From Phytophthora sp. 'mugwort' (taxonomy: Eukaryota > Oomycota > Peronosporomycetes > Peronosporales > Peronosporaceae): a stretch of 64,000 nt of DNA. How positions within the stretch are numbered: the stretch's first letter is position 1; each line of letters opens with the position of its first letter. The notes beneath the pieces were generated by a model. The model saw nothing but the letters and a program-made list of their open reading frames with translations, had not been told where the DNA came from and searched no databases. Positions 22,147 through 32,099 of this stretch are shown one piece after another. The stretch is from NCBI GenBank assembly GCA_033558025.1, contig JAUCEF010000001.1:620001-684000 (forward strand), in the 5' to 3' direction. Position numbers and translations under genes: made by a program.

Positions 22147-23028
22147 GACACTTGCCTTGTAGAGGTTAAAGCACTTCTCATCAAGATATAGGGTGTCATA
22201 CATGTGATGTACTCAAAAATGTTTTGCTCCTAGCCAAATGGAATAACACAAATATAATATTGGGTTACAGATTAGATTATCCCCAATTATTGTAAGCAAA
22301 TTCAATATTGGTGTACCTATGTGGCGCTCGACGTTCGCCAGCGCCCCCGACAAACGTCGCACCTCGTGCACAGCCGACAGCGTCGGACGAACACGGCAGA
22401 CCTTCCTGCGGATAATGCTGCGTTTTAAGTAGCACAGAAGCGTCGTCTTGGGGATGCAGGTTGCATCAGCAAGTGAGCGCAATGCCGCTGTCAGAGAGGG
22501 ACATCACGGACCCTCTCTACCACTTCGTCATAGGTCAGGCAGCGTGACGGTGGTGGGCGCTGCTGGCGTCCTCCCATCAGCACAGCATTATTGTGGCGCT
22601 GCCGCCACACCTTGCTAACGGTGTGTGCTGTGCAACCCGAAGCTCGCTGCAGCCGCAGCAATACTGCCCCGTGGACAGCGCCGCCGACTGACCGTTGAGC
22701 GAGGTACAGCACGACGGCCACCTTGATCTGTGGCGAGAGGTCCTGCTGATTGGGGCGGCGGGGCATGCTGGAGTTGGCTGTAGTGGCTTAAGACGCTTGC
22801 AGTGAATTGAACTGTGAGCAGTGTGTCGGCGGTAACTCGGGTAGAAGTGGTTGGCGGCACTGAAAGCGCGCCAAAAGTAATGCTTACAAACCTTCACTTT
22901 AGGCGCCAAGAAATAGAGGTTAATCTACTTGTTTTTAACCAATCAGATTCCCTCATGAATATTTTGTAGTACCTCATGGGCCATAGTACGACGGGCCAGA
23001 GCAGTACAGTATAAGTGAGTACTTATAT

Positions 23029-23125
23029 TGAGGGTGAGTGAGTGAATGAGTGAGTAATTAAGTGAGTAGGAGAGTTAATGATTGAATGAACAGATGAGTG
23101 AGAGAGTGAGTCAGTTAATGGGGGT
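23029..23125. repeat. Degenerate GAGT tetranucleotide tract
   Basis: Repeated GAGT/GAAT units (gagtgagtgagtgaatgag and similar) with interruptions, forming a decayed microsatellite of about 95 bp. The minus frame gives a Ser/Thr/His-rich run that is not a gene. Confidence 0.8.
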
Positions 23126-23259
23126 GAGGCACGAAGTGCTGAGCTGCGTGTGCTGGGGTTTCCATGGTCTAATTCACATAACATTTCAGCTGATTTATTC
23201 AACAGCACCATGCGCAGCTTGGAGATTGTTAGTAATTTTTGAGTGAGTGACAAAATTGT

Positions 23260-24280
23260 TCTTCCCCGGGTGTTGAATGACCGAGTGAGGTCATGACTGT
23301 ACAGTACAGATTGGTTTTTACGAGAGTATCGGCTTACACATTAGATGTATAATATGCGCCAATAGTTATTTGCTAGATTGTAGGCGCTTGGGAAACTGTT
23401 AACACGTAGCTATGGAGTCAGTAGACCACAGAGGCATTTAATGCTGTTTCTGTAAATTATATTAATGTATCGTGGACATTTTATGTTATTCACGGGACAA
23501 CACGGCAGCGCGAGCAACGCTGTTAAATCTGATATGAGGCGGTAGTTTATATAAGCTGCGATAGTTTGACTCTAATTCAGGCATTTTTTGTAGCGGACTT
23601 GCGTCGGCATAATTTATAAAATTTAAATAAGATCGTGTCATTTAGGAAAATCTCTATCTGCATGCGATGCGTTACCGGCGTACTTAATAAGCATGTCATC
23701 TTCGCAAAATCTTAGCTGGTTAATTTTGCACGTCAGACAGTATCATTTGCTGCGCTGCCAGTGTCCCGCTTGATTACCTAGCACATAACCAGGATCCCCA
23801 CCACCGCCAACCAAGTCGTCGACCGTCTCAACCGCCAGTGGTCGGACGAGGCCGCAAACATCCTTTTGAACCTTCAGCGACCGATTATACGCCTATCATC
23901 GCTAAGTGGAGATTTTAACCGACTTTCTTCTGTTAAATGATGATTTAGCCACAAGTGTAGCCAACTATTTTTTCATGGGATCATAATTATCCCAGCAGTA
24001 ATGGGTAATTAAAATCTGTTAAAAATACCGCGAAAACCTGACATCTGCAAGGTGAGCAATGTGTCTCTATTAGAATATCCTTTCGATTCAGAATACATTA
24101 AATTTGAGCAAACCTTTTAACCATACGACAACGCGGACTTTTTGAGACCGTTTCTAGTGGAAACGTACGAAAACAGCAATTTTACAGTGGTAACGTCTTT
24201 GGTAGACATGCACCGACGCAACGCGGTGGTAGTGAAAACCTGGGTGGTGCCTGTTTCGCTCGATCAACAACTCGCTCAAC
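23260..24280. other. No gene seen
   Basis: AT-rich intergenic DNA with no recognised feature. A short GC-richer patch near 23790-23890 reads QPPVVGRGRKHPFEP on plus, but is too short to assign. Confidence 0.4.
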
Positions 24281-24289
24281 TGCTAATAA

Positions 24290-24666
24290 AGACTACCTAC
24301 GCTTCGCTCAGGTAGTGAGCGCCTCCGCTCCGCTCGCAGGTGCTCGCGCACTACTCGTCGAGTTATGATACTACGTGTGCTACCTACGCCTTCAGCTTCG
24401 GTAAGACATGTGGCCCCTCCTGTCCCGCTAGACACGACGAGTTTTGATGCGGCGCCGCCTTCGCTTCGCTTGGCATCATTTTCAGCCAATCGCCACGCCG
24501 CCATCGCTTCGCTCGGCAGCTTTTTGTCCAATCGAAAGGTTAAGAAGCGTGACACTAAAAAAGGGCTGCTGACAGTCTAACAGACAGACAGACCGCCGAA
24601 GCGACGCAAGCATAACTGGGACCTAACTAAAAAAAAAAACGCTGCGTCGCGGTCGCGGTCGGCTAG
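24290..24666 (+). repeat. Related Helitron-like repeat, degenerate (copy 3)
   Basis: GC-rich segment with cttcgcttcgct-type runs. The stretch ACTGGGACCTAACTAAA near its right end matches ACTGGGACCAAACTAAA in the element at 31067-31407, and it likewise ends with CTAG before T (24663-24666). A short CGCG-gt-CGCG stem precedes the end. No 5' end was found. An internal open frame on minus is compositional. Confidence 0.4.
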
Positions 24667-24849
24667 TAGTAGCAGCAGTAGCAGTTGAGGAGGAGCATTG
24701 TTAACTAACGCGTACTTGCCTACTGGCGATAGTCGACTCTTTTCAATGACTTCTTGTATCGACTATTGTCATTAGGAAGGTACGCAACGCAAACTGGGTC
24801 TTGACGTCGTCTCGTACTGGGCTCATCTACTTGTTGAACTGCCATTTTT

Positions 24850-25560
24850 TCTCATGCACTTTAGCACTGTTGAAACAGACGCTAGAAAGGTAAACGGGGT
24901 CTCCATACAGATCGTAGCCAGCGAAGATGACGTTTGTTTACGTTGACGTAGTTAGCATGTAGCTTTGAGATGCCGTGTCTCCGCCCTTCCACACACACAC
25001 AGCAATGGATTGAGAGACCGTCCGGTATGACTGCTGCCTGAAATTTCATAAAATGGTTGCGTTTATGACCAGAGTGAGCTTGCTTCTGCAGTTTTCGTTT
25101 TACCAGGACGGCAGTTGGGGCTGCAGCCTGGGGTATGCTCCGTCGATAAAGCCATATACATTTCTTATCGGTGGGCCGCAAGCACAAACGGCATCGCAGT
25201 TCATTTGTATGCGCTCAGCACAGTCGCGTATGTGGAAATATCTGAGTCCATGTATCTGTCCAATGTTACAATCAGCGTACTAGACGTTGGAAGCAGCACT
25301 AGTTAGCAAACATATATATAATCGTATCCATGCGGCTGAATAGTCGTGGTAGCGCGCTCGGCGAGCGAATTGCCGCATCATGGCATAGTTACTGTATGGA
25401 TATCTAAGTCGGGTCAGCAGTATGCACACAGCTTTGGTTTTATGGGCTTTGCTGTGGTAGAAGGTGATGACAAACTCGGGGAGCTCGAACGGACAAGCCA
25501 GTTTTAAGCTACACCGAATATCAACGGGAAAATTTCTTCTACGCATTTGGTCAGCCATGA
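24850..25560 (-). pseudogene. Second Harbinger-like (DDE_Tnp_4) transposase relic
   Basis: The N-terminal part reads FELPEFVITFYHSKAHKTKA, CILLTRLRYPYSNYAMMRQF (25390-25480). The nuclease part reads SGHKRNHFMKFQAAVIPDGL and a decayed version of the PVEGRRHD box (VCVEGRRHGISKL, about 24960-25005), in which the catalytic Asp has become Gly. It is broken by frameshifts near 25190-25290, and the C-terminal third is absent. It belongs to a different subfamily from the relic at 14.6 kb. Confidence 0.75.
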
Positions 25561-25564
25561 CGCC

Positions 25565-26025
25565 AGACTGAATTGGACATCAAGGATGATAGGACGCTCT
25601 GGGTGACTGCTGACACCCAAGAGACAAGATAAGTCCCTCCTAGTCGAAAGAACAGGAATGGAAACAGCTCGTCCATCGCCCAAATTACTGGATAGAATAC
25701 GCCACCGCGCTGTTTGGTGTGATGCCTGTCTGTGAGGTGCATCACACTTCCGCAGCGCTTATCTGTTCATCTCCTATTACCAGCCGCATAACAATGTATG
25801 TAGTGCGCTGCCTGCAGCAAGTTGGACATAGTTCGGCGCGTGTCTATTCACGAAGCTGTATTCTATTTTTGGACTTACCGCTCTGTGATAGCTTATATCA
25901 GTGTAAGAAGCGGAAACATTACCCTTCAACTTCATGACGTGCTCCGCAATTTGACCCATTAAAAAACAATCATCTAGTCAGAGGGCGCGACATCCAAAGA
26001 CGAGCAGCTACGAGCAGCTGGAACA
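25565..26025. other. No gene seen
   Basis: Mixed-composition DNA with short frames only, between the Harbinger-like relic and the hydrophobic ORF at 26031. No motif was recognised. Confidence 0.4.
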
Positions 26026-26030
26026 CGAAA

Positions 26031-26228
26031 CTATAGTATCGCAAGCACTGACGCACAGATTAAGAACGGGGAGACGCCGATGAAGACGATGCGAACGGTG
26101 AAGAAGAACTGGAGGAGTTGGAGGCAGAAGATCAGGAAGAACAGGGAGCCGACTAGGATCAGCAATGTGAGGATGGACAAGAAGATCGGAACGGCTTGTA
26201 AGACAATGAATTTGTTGAGTGCATTCAC
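26031..26228 (-). CDS. Small hydrophobic ORF, probably a gene fragment
   Basis: 65 residues starting MNALNKFIVLQAVPIFLSIL. It is almost entirely hydrophobic, with two likely membrane segments (about 8-40 and 42-65). Third codon positions are strongly C/G-biased (runs of ATC, TTC, CTC, GTC), like the transporter genes and unlike the surrounding repeats. A stop lies directly upstream of the ATG. It may be a small membrane protein, but a broken piece of a larger host membrane-protein gene is as likely. Family unknown. Confidence 0.35.
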   Translation of the reverse strand: MNALNKFIVLQAVPIFLSILTLLILVGSLFFLIFCLQLLQFFFTVRIVFIGVSPFLICASVLAIL

Positions 26229-26344
26229 TGAGACAACAGCCTGTGGACCGCGGATGAAACTTAATCTGTCTCCTGATAATGCTGCTGATAAAGTGCAGTC
26301 TGCATACTGTTTCTCCGTTCAGCCCGTTGAGGATCGTTAGCATT

Positions 26345-27390
26345 AAATTGCAGAGGGGCGGCCCATAATGCGTAAGTCATTGAAAGAGTGCTTAGAACGC
26401 GGGGACATCGCCGCAGGTAAGCCTGCTAGCGCTGGTAAGAATATTGTTCTGAACTGGTAGTAGAGTACATCCAGCTTGTCGTTTGGAGAACGACAAGAAT
26501 ATATATATAAGCCAAAAGAAAGTCATGATCCACTGCGGCTAGAATGTCTATCGTGACGGCATATGGAGCGGGGCTGCAGTAGTGTTAACGTCAGATGAGG
26601 AACAGACTTATAGAGTCTTAGCTGTGGTTGTAAACCCTAAGTACTATAAAATAACCGAAAGGAGTTAAATATTATACGATTTCTGGACTCCAAAGACAAC
26701 AATACCTTAAAACCACGCTAATAACTCTTTGCTTCAAACGTGAACATATTTATGTGACAAAGCCACCTGTGGTGTGCTTGTATAAGGCATACTGTCTGAC
26801 ATTGTAAGTCCTTGTCAAGTGCATAAAATTGGCTGTGAGGCCATTTACTAGTATCCTGTTAGCAAAGCAGTAAGGACTGAATACTGCTATAAGATGCAAG
26901 GTGTGGACACATGTCAACACAACGTGTGATCTTCATGTAACACGGTTAAACCATCTCCCTCAAATATCACGTGTTATTTCCTTTCAACTAATGTGTCATT
27001 CGATTTAACGCGCTCGCTGGGTAAAGAGGCATCTCATGAACACGCTCGAGCACTGTCAGAGTTTCAACACTTCGCATGGCTGGGGCCATAAAGCTGTTGG
27101 GACCTTGGTCAACGACAGTGTACGGAGCCTTCTTAGGTCAGGTGGTTCCAAACATCCTCGCGCGTCTGTACCTAGTGTAATCGCGGTGTCGTCCAAAAGG
27201 CTACTGTGCATGGTTCATGGCTGCACTCACGAATCACGCTCTCTGTCATGGCGTCCTACTCGGAGCCCCGCCGCGTATGCGGCTTTGCGTCGATAGCGAA
27301 CACGCCTAGCGGCATAGGACGCACTCGCCTCTGCGGGCTGCCGATTACTTTTAGAAATCTTCGAAGAGGGAGAATAGATGGTCAGATCTA
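26345..27390. other. No gene seen
   Basis: AT-rich DNA with degenerate frames. The frame at 27036-27296 (+) is GC-richer but has no recognisable domain. Confidence 0.4.
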
Positions 27391-27399
27391 TTAAAATCA

Positions 27400-27551
27400 A
27401 TTATTCTATATAAACGTTTATGTCCACCACCGCGATGTTTTATAGTTATTTTACCTCTATGGTACCTAAACCAGTCGTTAGCGCGAGGTAGAAGATCTTG
27501 TGCCGAAGGGTCAGGCGCTGCGCGCTCCCAACCCGTTCCCTGGACGTTACA
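27400..27551 (-). repeat. Possible partial 3' LTR of the gypsy relic
   Basis: On the minus strand, about 220 bp past the chromodomain, the sequence TGTAACGTCC could be an LTR start. It is followed by a TATAAAAC box-like motif (about 27435-27445) and TATATAG. No matching 5' copy exists in the window, so the boundaries are guesses. Confidence 0.3.
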
Positions 27552-27764
27552 CTCTTAAGCCTCTGGCGGCATTTGGAGCACGAGTCAGGTATTATCCAAT
27601 GACCTCGTACGTGCAGCTCGTTGTTGAGGGAGCCACACGCATTCAACATCCTGTGGCTCTGCCACTTGTCGCTCCTGACGTAAGTGTGACTTTCAGTCTC
27701 GAGATGCGGCTGAGATCAGCCGTCGAGCTTTGCAGCTGCTTTGCAGTCGCCATCTAACTCCCCG

Positions 27765-29531
27765 ACCTATATGGGAAGCGTGAGGCGACTGGCGTGTCGG
27801 TCGCGAGCCCTCGGGCGCCGTCGATCGCGTCGATCAAAAGCGTCCACGACGTCTAAACAGTCCTGTCGGAGCGACCCTTGAAACTTATACGGATTCTGCG
27901 AGTGGGGGTTACTCATGCCACTACCGGTTTTGTCTAGCGTGGACGCCGCGCTTGAATATTCTCCACGTGATAGCGGAGGTCCCATGCTTGAGGTCCCATG
28001 CTTGATGAGCAACGGGGGCTGGAGGACGATGGGTCGCTGGGTTCGCACGCGGTACTGCGGGCGGAGCTCCACAGTGATCGACAGACAATGTTTGACTTGC
28101 GCCTGGAAACGTCTTCTCCGTGAGACTCTTCACCAGGCTAAGTTGGCGTATGGACAGTCTTAGACGGCGATATTGGGGCGTCGTCAGCAGATAGACTGGT
28201 TCGATTCGCCTGATTCGACCGCAAGCCGCTTGCGCGAAGACAGGCGAAGCTGAAAGGTCAGCTACACAAGGTGGTGAGACTCCGCCAGACCGTGGCTCAA
28301 CCCCCTGCGACCATCTAGGCGTCAGATCCTGCGTGCTCACCTTCGCCGGAGTACGGTATGGCTTGATCAAGCCCACGAAAAATACAGTCTGCGTCCGCAT
28401 CTTCTTCGGAAGATTGAGCGTATAAGCCAGACCCCTTTTAGCCACCATCCAATGAAGAGCGGACGCAGCACCGTCTTGAAACTGCATACGCAAGTACGTT
28501 TCTAGCATATAATAAAACCCCGTCGACCGCAAAACTTTCATCATTGTGTCTGCCCTGGTTTGTCTTGACTCTCCACCGTATCGCCACGTACATGTCGTAA
28601 TCCATTCAGACACGTTGACAGAAATTCGTCAGCTTGTTCACGATAAGTTAGAGGGATGGCATCATCATGCCGATCGGCTAGTCGCCGTCAGCGAAATGCG
28701 CGGGCGGACAACGCCGTCTAAATAGAAGATAGTGAAGTAGGTGTGAACCATTGTTCAATGCAAACTCAACCAGAGGAGACATATCGCTCCAATGCTTAGG
28801 CTTTTCTGCGGAAATGCTACGATCATCGCGATCAGTCTGACAGTCGGTCTGCGGGTAATCCTCCTTGGACATGTCCAGCTTAGTCTAGCACTCGGAACTC
28901 GGATGTCGACAACGCCCCAGTGAAGTGGGGTCTCGACCTGGGATAGCGACTAAGGCAGCTCATGTTGGCGAAAGTCCCAAACGATAAGCAGCGTCGCTCT
29001 ACCGGCACACTCGATAGCATCCAGCGCCACAACTTAATGAGTAATTTTGCTCGGACAGCCCACAAAGACAACGGTGCCGGTGTTACCACCAATGTTGTTT
29101 GGTAGGCCGAACACAGTCCACGCAGCAAACGCGTTAGCGTCGGTGCCACATGTGGTGAAGGTTTAAACCGCTACGTCCACACGCACCTGCTCTCCACTTG
29201 TACGGCTTGGGCTACCAGTAGCACATACCCATAGAGCTATAGGTCGTTCCACGGCCAAGATGACCACTAAGCGCTGTATCATGGGCCTCGTAGAGGCCAA
29301 TATGCGATACTTCAAGCTCTCGCTGTGAGGACCACGTGTCCTCTGGGGCTATGCTGTAATACAGCAAGCCGTTATAGAGTGAATATAGATGTAATCTGGG
29401 GCGCAGGCGCGCCGAAAGTTTAGGTAATGGCACCATTGAGTGTGGGACGCCAAATTGTCGTGACGAACCAATGGCAGCTGTCGATGGACTTCACGAGCTT
29501 CGAGGTCGAATACGCACCTTAACGTCAGCAC
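27765..29531 (-). pseudogene. Ty3/gypsy pol relic with chromodomain (C-terminal half)
   Basis: In minus order: RNase H to integrase linker (LYSLYNGLLYYSIAPEDTWS, IGLYEAHDTALSGHLGR; 29212-29436). Integrase core pieces follow, the last being HWSDMSPLVEFALNN (28678-28872). Next is the long C-terminal linker (MRTQTVFFVGLIKPYRTPAK, VFAQAACGRIRRIEPV; 27921-28613). A chromodomain end comes last (GSLRQDCLDVVDAFD, about 27810-27860). Frameshifts separate the pieces, and reverse transcriptase is absent: similarity stops at the palindrome at 29528. It is a different lineage from the relics at 10.7 and 40.8 kb. Confidence 0.85.
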
Positions 29532-29590
29532 GCCTTCCGTTCTTCGCCGGAACGACTCGCTGTCGTTCCGGCGAAAAACGGAAGGCGTGC
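29528..29590. repeat. Near-perfect palindrome (29-bp arms, 5-nt loop)
   Basis: Arms 29528-29556 and 29562-29590 pair with one mismatch around the loop tcgct. The right arm runs straight into a C run. The palindrome marks the junction between a minus-strand gypsy relic and a plus-strand copia relic. Confidence 0.9.
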
Positions 29591-29611
29591 CCCCCCCCCC
29601 CCCCCCCCCCC
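29590..29611. repeat. Homopolymer: 22 C
   Basis: Uninterrupted C run directly after the palindrome and immediately before copia sequence. It could be biological or an assembly or cloning artefact. Confidence 0.95.
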
Positions 29612-29614
29612 TCT

Positions 29615-30760
29615 ACCGCATGAGTTCCAGGCGGAACACTTTGTATTTCATCCCGAGGCGGAACGCCCCAGCCGGTCGCGGGAGCCGGTACTTGTGTTGG
29701 AGGACGGTTTGGAGGCCGTCCAAGAACAACAGTCGGGAGGGAGTGACGGTCCCCTATTTCTAACGCGTACTCAGAGTAACGAGGACGGTTTGGTCACTGA
29801 AGCGGTATTGGCGTATGCTACCAGCATAGACGACGTTCCTGACATACCAAATTCATAGGCAAAAGCTCTTGTCAGTTATGAGACAGCAGATCGGCGCCAG
29901 GTCAGGAAGGCGGAGCTGCTTTTCTCATACCCGGAATGATGCGTAGAAACTCGTTCCACGTGATCCGGCTCCGGATATATTGGATGTCATTGGGTATTCG
30001 TTAAGAAACGCGACGAACACGGTCGAACGCGGTTGGTTGCGAAAGGGGTTCAAACAGAATTTCAGCGGTGACTTCCTTGAGACTTACTCTACTGCCGCGA
30101 ACATGAATTCAATTCGAGTGGTGCTGGCTGTTTGGGTTGCGGACGCATGCGAGATGGAACAGACACGACGTTCCTGATCAGTGACTTGCAGGGTTGTGTC
30201 TACATAGAGGTTTCGCATGGTATTGGGAACGCTCGCGACCAAGTATGCCAGATCAATAAGACGATATACGGTTTGAAGCAGGCTGCGGAACAAGATCAGT
30301 CATGACTTTCCTTCCTAAACGGCTTCAAGAACTGTGGCGCGGACCAATGCGTCTATGCCAAGAGCAATTGGAGCGACTATATGTACATGCGTCTGTATAT
30401 AGACGACGTGAAAACTGTGACGAAGACCAGCGAGGAGATCAGTGCGTCCTTGACACCACTCCTTCAAGATGAAGATGCTCGGCGATGCGAATTTCCTCTT
30501 GGGGATTGAGATTGACCACGACGAGGCCGCTGGAACTTATAATCAAGCAGAACGGTACATCGATGCCATTGTTGAACGCTTCAACAAGCAGAACGCTAAA
30601 GAGATGGACAATCGGGGTCAATCCATGCGTCAACCGTGTAAGTTGTCGAGGATACTGCCACTAGCTGCTGATGAAGAGTATTCTGAGATGTAGTCAAGGC
30701 CATACTGTTCCCTGCTAGGGCACCTGATGTGGACGCGATCTGTGCTGAAGGACATGAATG
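29615..30760 (+). pseudogene. Ty1/copia pol relic (linker and reverse transcriptase)
   Basis: Begins in the integrase-RT linker (HEFQAEHFVFHPE, then EDGLVTEAVLAYATSIDDVP near 29780-29840). The RT follows: WLRKGFKQNFSGDFLETYS (30030-30090), a frameshifted FLISDLQGCVYIEVSHGIGN (30170-30230), INKTIYGLKQAA, and CGADQCVYAKSNWSDYMYM. The catalytic box is present as YIDD (about 30397-30408), then GDANFLLGIEIDHDEAAGTY and QAERYIDAIVERFNKQ. It ends SRPYCSLLGHLMW near 30735. Stops and frameshifts make it inactive; RNase H is missing here, but copia RNase H pieces occur at 33.6-34.0 kb. Confidence 0.85.
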
Positions 30761-31062
30761 GGCCTCCTTAAAATTGATATTTTCGCGAAAAATGCGTAAA
30801 GAGAAAACTGAGTTTCATGATAGGTCAAAGCAAAGAAGAAATCGTTAGCCATTGTCAAGTCGATATTCCCGTTTGCGGTTTCGAAACGCGCAGCTGGCAC
30901 GTCCCTTAACCCCCCGTTGAAAGGGTACACTAAGGGAGTGTGCTTATTGTGTAACACTTTTTCTTTTTGCAACCTTCCTTGCTTCAGACAAGTCGATACA
31001 AACCGTTACACGCTTTGAACACCCACAACATGTACGTAGCTAGATGCAGCAGTATCGGAACA
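30760..31062. other. No gene seen
   Basis: Short segment between the copia relic and a Helitron-like element. A minus frame (FNGGLRDVPAARFETANGN) looks protein-like but is unassigned. Confidence 0.35.
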
Positions 31063-31066
31063 TCCA

Positions 31067-31407
31067 TCCTAAACGTCAACGCTAACGTCCCTCCGTCGTC
31101 CGTCTGTCACGCCATAACGTGATTTCTAGCCGCAATCTCATTGGCTGCCGAGCGCAGCGAAGGCGGCCCTCATTTGCTAAAACAACCTTCCGCCGAAGGC
31201 GGCCATTTGTGGAAAATATAAATCAACGATTGGTTGAAACTTGATGTATTATTTTTAGCTTGCGTCCTTTCATTAGGCCGTCACATGCAGGGCGTGCGAG
31301 GCTCGAGCGGTGTCGGTCTTGACGGGCTGGGACTGCACCGCATAGGCAGGGCGAACTACTGGGACCAAACTAAACCCACCGCCGCGTAAGCGGCGCTGCT
31401 CAGCTAG
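31067..31407 (+). mobile_element. Non-autonomous Helitron-like element, copy 2
   Basis: Starts TCCTAAAC after A and ends CTAG (31404-31407) before T, with the stem GCCGC-gtaa-GCGGC (31381-31394) nine bases upstream of CTAG. These are complete Helitron-type termini. It is 341 bp with no coding capacity, and internal CCGCC-gaa-GGCGG hairpins occur. It aligns with 21506-21777 at both ends and in the first 150 bp. No Helitron with these ends is visible in the window to supply transposase. Confidence 0.75.
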
Positions 31408-31439
31408 TCGTAATTTCAATGCCAGTCTCAACTTTTACG

Positions 31440-31750
31440 CATTCCATTTGCTACGCTGCCTGTCGAGATGTTGCTCCACAAACAATAACTTTGACGAGAA
31501 GATTGAATTCCCGACGATTATCACTTGTGTAACGTATCCAGCGACTTCGCTGGAATTACAAACTGCCTCACCCTCTTTATTTACACCTTGGAAATGCGCC
31601 AACGCTCTCTCATGTGGAATTCCATCTATGCCGTCAGGATGAAAAAGTAATCGCCAGCGATCACTTCGACAATCGGATTGTTGAAGTCGGAAACGACGTT
31701 TTAAGCAATGTCAAAGTGTGTGCATGTTTGCGGATGGTTAACTGCATCGG
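31440..31750 (-). pseudogene. Probable continuation of the hAT-like N-terminal piece
   Basis: Downstream (on minus) of the recognisable N-terminal part at 31753-32037. Fragmented frames are compatible with the middle of the same protein but too decayed to align with confidence. Confidence 0.3.
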
Positions 31751-31752
31751 GA

Positions 31753-32037
31753 TTAAAACATTGCTAATTGTTCATCGGTTGCAAGGCTTTGATATTCTGT
31801 CCATTTTCTAGAATGCTGAATTCGACTTGTGAAATGTAACCCTTCGTTTAAAGTTTTTGGGATACCCTTGTGAGTTGTTGGTTTATGCTTGCATCCATGC
31901 TTCTCTTTGCAACCAAAGCGAGGATAGAACGGACAGGCGGTACTTGCGACCGTGCCGCTATTTGGCGCACGGGTGGATACTTTCAGGCCGTATTTCAGTT
32001 CACGCTTCTCCTTGACGGAAGGTGTTTGCTTAGTCAT
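31753..32037 (-). pseudogene. hAT-like transposase, N-terminal part, inverted
   Basis: Opens MTKQTPSVKEKRELKYGLKV and continues TACPFYPRFGCKEKHGCKHK, with Cys residues resembling the N-terminal zinc-finger region of a hAT-like protein family abundant in Phytophthora. It ends KWTEYQSLATDEQLAMF. The body of what appears to be the same kind of protein begins about 60-100 bp away on the opposite strand, so the gene is split head-to-head. Confidence 0.6.
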
Positions 32038-32099
32038 GCGAGGTGTATTTCAGACGGTTATCGCAGTGGGCTCCCAGATTTGGGTATATATATTCTCTT

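Larger units (their letters stand above)
21186..22770 (-). pseudogene. Mariner-like transposase relic 2
   Basis: Same family and orientation as the relic at 6.2-7.6 kb. N-terminal HTH: MPRRPNQQDLSPQIKVAVVL (22766 downwards), then IPKTTLLCYLKR (about 22430). First Asp region YDTLYLDEKCFNLYKASVK (22140-22203), then VARPRYDCGKKRYLM, FNGKIGIWLIVEQT, and ITKNVSMTRAVYIKMLRE. The C-terminal QPPRSPDMNGFDLGF (about 21295-21345) carries the third Asp. An A-tract (T on plus, 22126-22146) breaks the reading just after the first Asp region, and a Helitron-like element (21506-21777) sits between the second half and the C-terminus. Confidence 0.85.

Noticed and set aside
23029..23125. CRISPR-like or regulatory repeat array
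   Set aside because: Units are only 4 bp with no spacers. It is a decayed microsatellite in a eukaryotic genome.
30715..30972. 85-codon minus ORF with a protein-like look
   Set aside because: Overlaps the end of the copia relic on the other strand, with no known domain, and cannot be supported as a gene.
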